From contig CAVRGH010000010.1 in the NCBI GenBank assembly GCA_963720675.1, positions 1,922,001 through 1,986,000 on the forward strand: a stretch of 64,000 bases of DNA. The letters run 5' to 3'. The stretch comes from JALHSW01 sp963720675 (GTDB lineage Bacteria > Actinomycetota > Acidimicrobiia > IMCC26256 > PALSA-555). A model generated the notes under the pieces. The model was not told where the DNA came from and searched no databases. It saw nothing but the letters and a program-made list of their open reading frames with translations. Below are positions 29,968 through 39,066 of the stretch, piece after piece. The position numbers and the translations under genes were made by a program. The first letter of the stretch is position 1. Each line of letters begins with the position of its first letter.

Positions 29968-30416
29968 GAGCTGCCTGCCTTCAGGTGGGATGGAGTGGTG
30001 AAGTGCTCGAAGAGGCGCGCGAGCGACCGCTCGAGCACCGCTTGGTCCTTCGGCGGGAGCAGGGCGCGCAGCTCGGTGTCGCAGGCGATCGCGACCTCCA
30101 GGAGGCGGGCGTGCAGCTGCGTCCCGGCCGCCGTGATGACGACCCGAATGACGCGGCGGTCGTCGGGGTCGCGACGGCGGTCGACGACCCCGTCGCGCTC
30201 GAGGCGGTCGAGGTGCGCGACGAGCGTCGCGGGCTCGATCCACATGTGGGCGGCGAGCTCCTTCTGGCTGGGCTCGTCGGCGATGTTGTTCAGGACGATC
30301 CAGGTGGTGAGGTCGCCGCCGGCCTCGGCGAGCCGCGCGTCGAACCACTTCTGCGCCAGCTTGCCGGTGCGGCCGAGCTGGCGGCTCAGGAGCTCGTGGT
30401 GGGGTCGCTCTTGCAT
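29964..30416 (-). CDS. MarR family regulator
   Basis: 150-residue winged-helix repressor. The DNA-binding part is PSQKELAAHMWIEPATLVAH followed by the wing DRRRDPDDRRVIRVVIT. It heads the exporter operon and is coupled to the ATPase gene, so it should regulate the pump in response to a ligand the pump exports. A strong palindromic operator is immediately upstream of the start codon. Confidence 0.9.
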   Translation of the reverse strand: MQERPHHELLSRQLGRTGKLAQKWFDARLAEAGGDLTTWIVLNNIADEPSQKELAAHMWIEPATLVAHLDRLERDGVVDRRRDPDDRRVIRVVITAAGTQLHARLLEVAIACDTELRALLPPKDQAVLERSLARLFEHFTTPSHLKAGSS

Positions 30417-30420
30417 CGTG

Positions 30421-30450
30421 CACGAATGATTAGCACACGAATCATTCGTG
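30421..30450. promoter_or_regulatory. MarR operator palindrome
   Basis: CACGAATGATT (30421-30431) and AATCATTCGTG (30440-30450) are perfect 11-bp inverted repeats with an 8-bp spacer, starting 5 nt upstream of the MarR start codon. The right part holds a second perfect palindrome, CACGAAT-C-ATTCGTG (30436-30450), so the half-site CACGAAT occurs three times. Position and symmetry make it the probable autoregulatory site. Confidence 0.75.
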
Positions 30451-30459
30451 AGCAAAGAG

Positions 30460-31002
30460 TTACGTGGGCGTGGGTCCCTCGGCCCGGACCTTCTCCACGT
30501 GCACCAGCGCCTCACGGAGCGCCTCGACCCACTCTCCCTCGTGCTCCTTCACCAGGCGGACGCACCAGGCCAGGGCATCGCTGCGGCTCCGGGCCACGCC
30601 GGCGTCGACCAGCGTGTCGAGCACGCGGCGCTCGCTCATGCGCAAGCGGGTCATGACCGGGACGCTGAGGTGCGTGAACACGAGCCCGTGGTCGCCGCAC
30701 CGGGCACCCCACGCGACCTTGCGGCCATAGCGGTGCTCGGCCTCGTCGGCGACCCGCATGCGGTGGTCCCGCGTGTCTTCGCGAAAGCCCTGGATGCGGG
30801 CCGCGGTCGCGGCCCGCCGGGTGTCGGCATCGGCGTCCTTGGCGTGCTCGGGCTCCGGGAGGGTGCCGACCACCAGGATCTCGTCCCGGTCCACGGTGAC
30901 CTCAGGGGAAGCGGTGAACCAGCCGTCGGGGAGGCGCCCGGTGAACCAGGCGGTGAGCTCGGCGACGTCGGCGACGGGCGGGGTGGTGGGCTGCCTCGGC
31001 AT
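30460..31002 (-). CDS. putative ribbon-helix-helix-type small regulator
   Basis: 180 residues, no signal or membrane helix. The C-terminal half contains RMSERRVLDTLVDAGVARSR and DALAWCVRLVKEHEGEW, a pattern like the helices of ribbon-helix-helix DNA-binding proteins. The N-terminal half (VADVAELTAWFTGRLPDGWF, VDRDEILVVGTLPEPE) belongs to no family I know; similar proteins of this size occur in actinobacteria. The tandem 8-bp motif just upstream of the start supports autoregulation. Convergent overlap is not seen; its stop lies 10 nt from the MarR operator. Confidence 0.5.
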   Translation of the reverse strand: MPRQPTTPPVADVAELTAWFTGRLPDGWFTASPEVTVDRDEILVVGTLPEPEHAKDADADTRRAATAARIQGFREDTRDHRMRVADEAEHRYGRKVAWGARCGDHGLVFTHLSVPVMTRLRMSERRVLDTLVDAGVARSRSDALAWCVRLVKEHEGEWVEALREALVHVEKVRAEGPTPT

Positions 31003-31006
31003 GGCA

Positions 31007-31021
31007 ATTACATTATTACAT
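31007..31021 (-). promoter_or_regulatory. tandem ATGTAAT repeats (operator/promoter)
   Basis: On the minus strand ATGTAAT occurs twice with an 8-bp period (31021-31015 and 31013-31007), ending four bases before the ATG at 31002. It is the most AT-rich spot of the neighbourhood. Directly repeated half-sites are typical for ribbon-helix-helix repressors, and TAATAAT may also serve as the -10 box. Confidence 0.5.
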
Positions 31022-31054
31022 CACTGCGAGCTCGGCAACGTCATCGAACCGGCG

Positions 31055-31492
31055 TCACCGGTCCGAGGGGAGCGCGGCACGGATCGCGGCCACGGTCCCC
31101 GCCATCTCGGCCTCGTCCGCGTACTTCGTGCGGGGCCAGAAGAACCCCCGGAGACCGTCCTTGGGCCGCCGCGGGACGACGTGCACATGGAGGTGCGGGA
31201 CGCTCTGGCTCACGACGTTGTTCTCGGCCACGAACGTGCCCCGCGCGTCGAGTCCGTCCTGGACCGCCGCCGCCAGACGCTGCACGTCGGCGAAGTACGG
31301 GCCGAGGAGCGGGGCCGGGAGGTCCCGCAACGTGTCGACGTGCCGGCGCGGGACGACGAGGGTGTGCCCGACGAAGAGCGGGCGGTGATCGAGGAACGCG
31401 ACGGAGGTCTCGGTCTCGTCGACGATCGTGGCGGGAACGTCCCCGGCGACGATTCGACAGAAGAGGCAGTCCGACCCGTCGGACGCGACCAC
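31055..31492 (-). CDS. HIT family protein
   Basis: About 145 residues. Opens with CLFCRIVAGDVPATIV and carries the histidine triad HLHVHVVPR that gives nucleotide hydrolase or transferase activity on AMP-linked substrates. GTG at 31492 is used; no strong ribosome-binding site is present, and it follows the MaoC gene by 14 nt, so it likely rides on that transcript. Confidence 0.85.
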   Translation of the reverse strand: MVASDGSDCLFCRIVAGDVPATIVDETETSVAFLDHRPLFVGHTLVVPRRHVDTLRDLPAPLLGPYFADVQRLAAAVQDGLDARGTFVAENNVVSQSVPHLHVHVVPRRPKDGLRGFFWPRTKYADEAEMAGTVAAIRAALPSDR

Positions 31493-31506
31493 CGGGCTGG
31501 GGCCGG

Positions 31507-32013
31507 CTACTCGGGCGAGGTGTACGGACGCTGGCGCGGCTTCGCCGCCTCGCGCTTGGGCACCATCACCTTGCGGCGGAAGTAACAGACCTCTTCGCCG
31601 CGCTGGTTGAAGCCGCGCGTCTCGACCGTCACCACGCCCCGGTCGGGCTTGCTCGACGACTCCTTCTTCTCCAGCACCTTGGTCTCGGCGTAGATCGTGT
31701 CGCCGTGGAAGGTCGGGCGCTGATGCTTGAGCTCCTCGACCTCGAGGTTCGCGATCGCGACGCCGCTCACGTCGGGCACGCTCATCCCGAGCACCAGGGA
31801 GTAGACGAGGTTGCCCACCACCACGTTCTTCCCGAACTGGGTCTGGGTCTCCGCGAACCACGCATCCGTGTGGAGCGGGTGGTGGTTCATCGTGATCATG
31901 CAGAAGAGGTGGTCGTCCGCCTCGGTGATCGTCTTGCCCGGCCAGTGCTGGTAGACGTCGTCGGGCTCGAAGTCCTCGTAGTACCGACCGAACGGGCGCT
32001 CGTGAACCGTCAT
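31507..32013 (-). CDS. MaoC-family hydratase, mesaconyl-CoA-hydratase-like
   Basis: 168-residue single hot-dog domain. The segments YQHWPGKTITEADDHLFCMI, MNHHPLHTDAWFAETQTQFG and LGMSVPDVSGVAIANLEVEE agree closely with the MaoC proteins I know from ccr/meaA gene clusters of Streptomyces, where this enzyme hydrates mesaconyl-C1-CoA in the ethylmalonyl-CoA pathway; the hydratase Asp/His pair lies in the HHPLHTD region. Nine nt downstream of an acyl-CoA dehydrogenase gene. A more general enoyl-CoA hydratase role cannot be excluded. Confidence 0.8.
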   Translation of the reverse strand: MTVHERPFGRYYEDFEPDDVYQHWPGKTITEADDHLFCMITMNHHPLHTDAWFAETQTQFGKNVVVGNLVYSLVLGMSVPDVSGVAIANLEVEELKHQRPTFHGDTIYAETKVLEKKESSSKPDRGVVTVETRGFNQRGEEVCYFRRKVMVPKREAAKPRQRPYTSPE

Positions 32014-32022
32014 GCCGTGAGC

Positions 32023-33178
32023 CTACGAGAGGGGGTGGCGGGCGAGCAGGCCGCGGGCGATGACGATGCGCTGGATCTCGTTGGTGCCCTCGCCGATGAT
32101 CATGAGCGGGGCATCCCGGTAGTACCGCTCGATCGGGAGCTCGGTCGTGTAGCCCACCCCGCCGTGGATGCGCATCGCGTCGGTCGCGATCTCGAAGGCG
32201 GACTCGCTCGCGAACAGCTTCGCCATCCCCGCCTCGATGTCGCAGCGCTCGCCGGCATCCTTCTTCTTGGCTGCGCTCTGCCGCGAGCAGCCGCGAGGCC
32301 TCCAGCTTGGTCGCCATGTCAGCCAGCTTGAGCTGGATCGCCTGGTGCTGGGCGATCGGCTTCCCGAAGGTCTCACGCTGTTGCGCGTACTGCAGCGCAG
32401 CCTCGAACGCAGCGCGCCCCACCCCCACCGAACGGGCCGCGATGTTGATCCGGCCGACCTCGAGGGCCGACAGGATGAAGTGCTGACCGCGACCGAGCCC
32501 CGCCTCGCCACCGAGCACCGCATCGGCCGGGACGCGGTGGCCGTCGTAGGCCATCTCCACGGTCTCGAGGCCCTTGTACCCGAGCTTCGGGATGTTGCGG
32601 CTCACCGTGATCCCACCGGTCTGCGCGACACCCGGCTCCTTCTCGACCATGAAGCAGGTGATGCCCTCGTCGGTGCGCGCCGCGAGTGCGATGAGCCCGG
32701 CGCGCTGACCGTTCGTCACCCAGGTCTTCGTGCCGGTGATCACGTACTCGTCGCCGTCGCGCTCGGCCCGACACGCGATCGCGCTCGTGTCGGTGCCGGC
32801 ATCGGGCTCCGACAACGACAGGCAGCCCCGGATCTCCGCGGTCGCGAGACGGGGCAACCACCGCTGCTTCTGCTCCTCGGTCCCCTCGGCCTTCAGCAGG
32901 TTCGCGGCCATCACGTGGGTGTTGACGATGCCCGAGAGCGACATCCACCCGGCGGCGAGCTCCTCGATGACGCCGATGTAGGTGAGCAGGTCGAGTCCGA
33001 GGCCGCCGTACTCCTCCGGGATGGTGACGCCGAAGAGCCCGAGCTCGGCCATCGTCGCGACGATCGCTGCCGGGTACTCGTCGTCGTGCTCCATGGCGGA
33101 CGCCACCGGGAGGACGTCCTGCTCGACGAACCGTCGGACGGTGGCGACGAGCTCCTCGCGAAGGTCGGTGTCGGTCAT
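32023..33178 (-). CDS. acyl-CoA dehydrogenase (frameshifted)
   Basis: About 385 residues in the standard three-domain fold. LSLSEPDAGTDTSAI and GTKTWVTNGQRAGL form the FAD/substrate region, RETFGKPIAQHQAIQLKLAD the C-terminal helices, and the catalytic Glu is probably in GEGTNEIQRIVIARGLL. One frame shift near 32280 (LLAA to AAKKKDAGERCDIEAGMAK). First gene of the operon with MaoC and HIT. ATG at 33178 chosen; GTG six nt upstream is possible. Confidence 0.85.
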
Positions 33179-33200
33179 CGCCACAGCATCGCCGATCTGG

Positions 33201-35868
33201 TCACCGGAGGTCCGATGGTCGTTGCGGGTCGTCCGGAGCCGGGACGCCCAACACCTCGGCCAGCTCGGGCCGGCCGCGGACGCCGAGCTTCTCGTACGCC
33301 CGCTGGAGGTGGTTCTCGACCGTGCGCGAGCTCACGAACAGCTTCTCTGCGATCTCCTTGCTGGCGGTGCCGCGGGCCGCGAGCTCGGCGACCTCGCGCT
33401 CGCGGCGGGTGAGGGGCGTCGTCTCGATGCCGACCTGCAGCGCCGGCGTGCGGGCGCCTTCGCACTCCGCGGCCAGCCGGGCCGCACGCTGGGTGCCCTC
33501 GGCCGCGCGACGGGTGAGCCCCTCGCGCGAGAACGCCCGCGCCGCACCCGCGGCAGCCTCAGCGGCGTAGAGCTTCGCCCCCATCGCCTCGAACGCGTCG
33601 GCGGCGCGATCGAACTGCTCGGCGTCGTGGCTGGAGAGGGCTTCGGCGTGTGCAAGCCGCGCCGGCATGAACGCGCCGTCGAGCACCTTCGAGAGCTCGC
33701 GCAAGCGCGCGAGCGACGCCTCGTCCTCCCCCAGCCGCACGATGTCGTGCAGCGCCGTCGCCTCGAGCGCGCGACTCCCGCAGTCCGCCGCGAACTGTGC
33801 CGCCCGCCGGAGCGTCTCCACCGCGAGCGAGTACTCCCCCCGCTGCGCCAGCACGGCCGCCCGCGCACGGTCGATCTCGGGATCCATCATCCGCAGCGGC
33901 GTGATCGGCTCCGCGTCGAGGTCCGCGAGTGCAGTGTCGGCACCGTCGATGTCGCCGCCGAGGGCGAGCGCGTGCGCGAGGCCTGCGTAGCCCCACCGCG
34001 CGCCGGGGTGGTCGAAGTCGTCGTAGACGAGCGCGGCTTCGCGGAACCACCGCGCCGCGGCGAGCACTCGGCCTTGATGCAGGCAGATGCGTCCGAGCAT
34101 GACCGAGAACCACGACTGGCCGTCACGGATCTGCCGCTCGGTCGCGCCGTCGTAGCCGAGCCGGGCCGTGCCCTCGGCCTCCTCGAGCCGTCCGGCCTCG
34201 ACCAGCGCGAAGGCCCGCGCGACGAGGTAGATGCCGGGGCCGGCGATCTGCATCTGGTCGCCCAGCGCGACCCGCGCGTCGAACGCACGCTCGGCGATCG
34301 CGATCGCCTCGGTCGTGCGTCCCGCGATCGCCCGTGCGACCGCGCCGGCGAGCGCGCCGTGCACGAATGCTCGGTCCTCGTCACCGACCCGCTCGAGCAA
34401 TGGATCGACGATCACGATCGCGTCGTCGATGCGGCCCTCGAAGAGCACGTGGATCGCACGCTGGCCACGCAGCTCGTCGAGCAGCTCGGGGTCGCCGACG
34501 CGCTGCTCCGCGGCCGCGATCACGGCGTCCGCCTCGGGCGCTCGACCGAGGCCGCGGAACAGGTTCGAGGAGCGGGCGAGGGCGATCATCGTGCGCTCCC
34601 GGTCGGTCGCGACCAGCGCCTCGCCGGCGCTGAGCACGGCTTCCGCCTCCGCGTGCCGGCCGAGCTGGTCCAGCGTCTCGCCGAGCAACGAGGCGTTCTC
34701 GGCGTCCGGCGCTTGCGTCCATGCCGCGCGCGCCAACCGTTCGGCGAGCGCGAAGTCGGCGGCATAGCGCGCCTGGGTCGCGCCCTCGAGCAGCACGTCG
34801 GCTCGGCCCGGCCCGCCTCCGTCGAGCCGCCAGAGCGCGACGCGGAGCGTGTCCTCACGGCGGCGCGTCCCGCGTGCCTCGACGCGGTCGGCGAGCGTTC
34901 GGCAGATCTCCTGGCGGCGGCGGACCGGGATCCCGGCCCGGACCACCTCCCCATAGAGCGGATGCGCCATGCGAACCTGCTGACGCGCGCCCTCGATGAC
35001 GATCTCGACGAGCCCGCGCCGTTCGAGCGCGTCGATGGCCCCCGGCGGGGCCATCGACTCGAGATCACTGATCCCCACCGGCTCACCGATGCTGACGACC
35101 TCCATCGCGGCGCGCGCGTCGTCGTCGACCGACCCGAGGCGCAGCCCGACGACCTCGCCCATGCGCGTCGAGGGTGAGAGCGCACCGACGAGTCGCCACA
35201 TGCCACTGGCTTCCTGGAGCGCGTCGGCGTCGAGCGCACCCACGACGAGCTCGCGCAGGAACAGCGCGTTGCCGCCGCTCGTGCTCCACAGCATGTGGGC
35301 GGTGAGCCCGTCGACCGGGCCCCCGAGCGCTTCCGTCACGAGCTGTTCGGCTGCCGCAGCCGAGAGCCCCTCGAGCTCGACGCGAACGAGCACCTCGTCC
35401 TTCCACAGGTTCACGAGCGCCTCGGGCGCAGGCCGGTCGTCGGTGCGCACCGTGGCGACGACGAAGACCTCGGGTCGACCGGCGAGGAGGAGGAGGAGCG
35501 CGGCGGACGACTCGTCGAGCTCCTGGGCGTCGTCGACGACGAGCAGGAGCGTGGAGCCCGAGGCGCTGGCCACGATCGCCTCGGACGCGAGCCGCAACGC
35601 GTCGACTTGACCCTCCGACACCCCCTCCATGGTGGGCAGCAGCGGCGCGAACGCGCCGAACGGGATGGTGCGCGGCGCTCCGGTTGGCCCGCACGACGGC
35701 GTGCTGCCAGCCCCGTGCGGTCGCCAGCGCCACCGATTCCGTGGCGAGCCGGGTCTTGCCGACCCCCGGTGGGCCGGCGAGCACCACCCCGGCCCCGTGC
35801 GCGTCCATGACCGCCGCGAGTGCGACGAGCTCCTCGTCACGCCCGACGAGCGACCAGGAAAGGTTCAT
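33201..35868 (-). CDS. LuxR-type regulator with AAA/STAND ATPase (LAL-like, frameshifted)
   Basis: About 890 residues. N-terminal ATPase: Walker A LAGPPGVGKTRLA, Walker B LLLVVDDAQELDE. A long helical middle part, probably TPR-like, follows (repeated A-x-x-x-x-x-A helices). C-terminal LuxR helix-turn-helix: LTRREREVAELAARGTASKE then IAEKLFVSSRTVENHLQRAY. One frame shift near 35675 just after the Walker A region. Such LAL regulators activate target operons upon ligand binding. It is divergent from the ABC transporter gene at 35940, an obvious candidate target. Confidence 0.85.
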
Positions 35869-35939
35869 GCGCCGACAAGTGTTACAGCCCTGACACCGGT
35901 GAGGATCCTGCTTCCCGGGTCAGTAGTTTGGGTTCCGCA

Positions 35940-37901
35940 ATGGGCATGCAGATGCACCAGACGATGATGGGTTTCCGTCGCGATCCGGATGTCGTGAACG
36001 GCCGCAAGGTCGAGCGCGACATCATCCGGCGCGTCCTGCGCCTCGCCCGCCCCTACCGCGGTGCGCTCATCGGCTTCCTCGTCACCGTCATCGCGTCCGC
36101 GGTCGTCGCCGTGATCCCGGCCCTCCTGTTCCGGGCCCTGCTCGACACTGCTGTGCCCGAGAAGAACGACGAGCTCGTCCTGGCCCTGGCGCTCGCGGCC
36201 GTAGGCCTCGCCATCGCCAGCGCGGGTCTCTCGCTCGCCCAGCGCTGGTACTCGGCCAAGGTCGGTGAAGGCCTGATCTTCGATCTCCGGGTCGCACTGT
36301 TCGACCATGTGCAGCGCCTGCCGCTGTCGTTCTTCACCCGCACCCAGACCGGCGCGCTCATGTCACGCCTGAACAACGACGTCATCGGAGCCCAGCAGGC
36401 GGTCACCGGCACGATCGGGACCGTGGTCTCCAACGTCATCACGCTGGTCGTCACGCTGACCGTCATGCTCGGGCTCGAGTGGCGCCTCACCATCCTCACC
36501 CTGATCGTGCTCCCGGCCTTCATCATCCCGGCGCGACGCATCGGACGGAAGCTCCAGGTCGCCACGCGCGAGGGGATGCAGCTCAACGCGTCGATGAACA
36601 ACACGGTCGCGGAGCGCTTCAACGTGTCGGGCGCGCTCGTCGTGAAGCTCTTCGGCAACCACGATCGCGAGCGGGAGCTGTTCGGCGGTCGCGCCGCACG
36701 CGTCCGCGACATCGGGATCACGACCGCGATGTACTCGCGCATCCTCTTCGCGGCACTCGGTTTCGTCGCCGCCGTGGGGACCGCGGTCGTCTACTACCTC
36801 GGTGGTCGCCTCGCGATCGAGGACGCCATCTCCATCGGTACCGTCGCTGCGTTCGTGATCTACGTCGGGCAGATCTACCAGCCGCTCACGCAGCTCACGA
36901 ACGCCAGGGTCGACGTCATGACCGCGCTCGTCTCGTTCGAGCGGGTCTTCGAGGTGCTCGACTTCCCCGCCCTCGTCGAGGACCGCCCGGGAGCGATCGA
37001 TCTCCCGAAGTCAGAAGGACGCGTCGAGTTCGACCATGTGTGGTTCCGCCACCCCGCGCCGGCGGAGTCGTCGATCCCCTCGCTCGAGGAGGGGATGCCG
37101 GCGGCCGACACCGAGCCGAGTGAGTGGATCCTCCGCGACGTGTCGTTCCGGGTGGAGCCCGGTGAGCTGATCGCTCTCGTCGGTCCGTCGGGTGCCGGCA
37201 AGACGACGACCGCGCTCCTGGTGCCTCGCATCCACGACGCCGTGCAGGGACGCGTGCTCGTCGACGGGCACGACGTACGCGACGTGACGCTCGCATCGCT
37301 GCGCGACTCCGTCGGCATGGTGATGCAGGACCCGCATCTGTTCCACGAGACCATCGCCGACAACCTCAAGTACGCGAAGCCCGACGCGACCGGCGACGAC
37401 CTCGTCGCAGCATGCAAGGCCGCGCGCATCCACGACCTGATCGCGAGCCTCCCCGACGGATACGACACCGTCGTGGGTGAGCGCGGCTACCGCCTGTCGG
37501 GAGGCGAGAAGCAGCGCGTCGCGATCGCGCGCATGCTGCTGAAGAACCCGGCGATCGTGATCCTCGACGAGGCGACCGCGCACCTCGACTCGGAGTCCGA
37601 GCAGCTGATCCAGCGCGCGCTGGCCGACGCGCTGCAGGGTCGGACTGCGCTGGTGATCGCACACCGCCTCTCGACGATCGTCGCCGCGGACCGGATCGTG
37701 GTGATCGACGACGGTCGCATCATCGATCAGGGCAAGCACGCCGAGCTCCTCGCGAAGGGTGGCCTCTACGCGGACCTCTACCACACGCAGGTCGACCGCT
37801 CCGCGGACGAGTCCGAGACGCCGTTCGGGTCGCCCCCGGACTTCGTGCCGAGCGACGTCGTCCCGGCCACGGTCGAGGCGCCCGCCGTGGAGATCGTGTA
37901 G
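35940..37901 (+). CDS. ABC exporter (single-chain half-transporter)
   Basis: 653 residues. Six-helix exporter domain with LIFDLRVALFDHVQRLPLSF then FTRTQTGALMSRLNND, ATPase with Walker A GPSGAGKTTTALL, Q-loop MVMQDPHLFHET, signature YRLSGGEKQRVAIARM, Walker B IVILDEATAHLDSE, H-loop AHRLST. A ~20-residue acidic insertion precedes the ATPase. It is likely homodimeric. TAGTTT lies 10 nt before the ATG, so the message may be leaderless. An alternative ATG is at 35946. Confidence 0.88.
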   Translation: MGMQMHQTMMGFRRDPDVVNGRKVERDIIRRVLRLARPYRGALIGFLVTVIASAVVAVIPALLFRALLDTAVPEKNDELVLALALAAVGLAIASAGLSLAQRWYSAKVGEGLIFDLRVALFDHVQRLPLSFFTRTQTGALMSRLNNDVIGAQQAVTGTIGTVVSNVITLVVTLTVMLGLEWRLTILTLIVLPAFIIPARRIGRKLQVATREGMQLNASMNNTVAERFNVSGALVVKLFGNHDRERELFGGRAARVRDIGITTAMYSRILFAALGFVAAVGTAVVYYLGGRLAIEDAISIGTVAAFVIYVGQIYQPLTQLTNARVDVMTALVSFERVFEVLDFPALVEDRPGAIDLPKSEGRVEFDHVWFRHPAPAESSIPSLEEGMPAADTEPSEWILRDVSFRVEPGELIALVGPSGAGKTTTALLVPRIHDAVQGRVLVDGHDVRDVTLASLRDSVGMVMQDPHLFHETIADNLKYAKPDATGDDLVAACKAARIHDLIASLPDGYDTVVGERGYRLSGGEKQRVAIARMLLKNPAIVILDEATAHLDSESEQLIQRALADALQGRTALVIAHRLSTIVAADRIVVIDDGRIIDQGKHAELLAKGGLYADLYHTQVDRSADESETPFGSPPDFVPSDVVPATVEAPAVEIV

Positions 37902-37907
37902 CCGGCG

Positions 37908-39011
37908 GTGCCGGGCGAGGACGTCCGGGCTGCGCTCGCCGAAGCGCAGGAGCAGCGGCTCGCCCGCGTCCGGCGTCGGGCGCTGGTGATCGGTGCGTCC
38001 GTCGCGATCGGGTTGCTCGCGCTCGCCGTCATCGCGCTGTTCCTGAGCGACGCGCTGCGCGTCCACGGCGGCGCGCGTCCGGCACTCGCGGAGCGGGCCC
38101 GGAGCGCGACCACGACCACGACCGCGGTGGCTCCGGCGGACGACGGGTGCCGCAGCCCGTTGACCCCCGAGGCACCGCTCCGGTTGTGGATCGGCGGGGA
38201 CTCCCTCGCCGGCTCACTCGGCCCGTCCCTCGGCGAGCAGACCGCGGCGACCGGGATCGTGCAGCCCGTGTATGACTCGCGGGTCTCGAGTGGCCTGAGC
38301 AGCCCCAACTTCTTCGACTGGCCCGACCACGGGGCCGCGGAGATGGCGCGCCTCAACCCCGAGGTCGCGGTGTTCATCGTCGGCGCGAACGACTGGACGA
38401 CGCCACGCTCGACACCGGTCGACGCGAGCGGCGAGCCGGCCTGGAAGGCGGAGTACGCGGCGCAGGTCGAGGTGATGCTCGACATCCTCGAGGGAGCCGG
38501 CGACCAGCCGCGGTCGGTGTACTGGGTCGGGTCGCCGACGCTGCAGGACAAGAAGAAGGATGCAGGCGCGCGCGAGGTGAACGCGATCGCGCAGGCAGTC
38601 GTGGGCCGACACCCCACCGCCACCTACGTCGACGCCTACCAGCTGTTCTCGTCGCCGACCGGCACCTACACGGCCACGCTCGCAGGTCCCGACGGCAAGT
38701 CGGTACGTGTGCGCACGGGCGACGGCGTGCACCTCACCCCCGAGGGCGGAGACCTGCTCGCGGGCGCGGTCTACGGACCGCTCGACGCGGCCTGCGACCT
38801 CGACGGGCAGGCAGTCCCGGGTGCGGCCAAGCCGGTGCTCCAGACCAAGGGCAGCACCCAGGTCGCCGGCACCCATCGGGAGCCCACGACCGGCACCACC
38901 CGCCCGCCGGTGACCCCGTCGACGACCCCCACCACCACGGGCCCGACCACGACGTCGTCCACGCCGTCGTCGTCCACCACGGCCAGCACGCTGACGTCGC
39001 CGCCCTCCTAG
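37908..39011 (+). CDS. membrane-anchored SGNH hydrolase-type esterase (DUF459-like)
   Basis: 367 residues: a short cytoplasmic start, one membrane helix (ALVIGASVAIGLLALAVIALF), a Thr-rich linker, the SGNH domain (residues about 85-285) and a Thr/Pro/Ser tail of about 60 residues likely in the cell wall. Block I is WIGGDSLAGSLG (Ser), block III VGANDW, block V DGVHLTPEG (Asp-His). Such enzymes remove or transfer acyl groups of envelope glycans. Six nt after the ABC exporter stop, so co-expressed with it. GTG start. Confidence 0.82.
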   Translation: MPGEDVRAALAEAQEQRLARVRRRALVIGASVAIGLLALAVIALFLSDALRVHGGARPALAERARSATTTTTAVAPADDGCRSPLTPEAPLRLWIGGDSLAGSLGPSLGEQTAATGIVQPVYDSRVSSGLSSPNFFDWPDHGAAEMARLNPEVAVFIVGANDWTTPRSTPVDASGEPAWKAEYAAQVEVMLDILEGAGDQPRSVYWVGSPTLQDKKKDAGAREVNAIAQAVVGRHPTATYVDAYQLFSSPTGTYTATLAGPDGKSVRVRTGDGVHLTPEGGDLLAGAVYGPLDAACDLDGQAVPGAAKPVLQTKGSTQVAGTHREPTTGTTRPPVTPSTTPTTTGPTTTSSTPSSSTTASTLTSPPS

Positions 39012-39066
39012 CGTTCGCGTCCGACCGGGCTCGGCCCGGCCGCAGACTCGTCGTTAGGCTCGTTCC

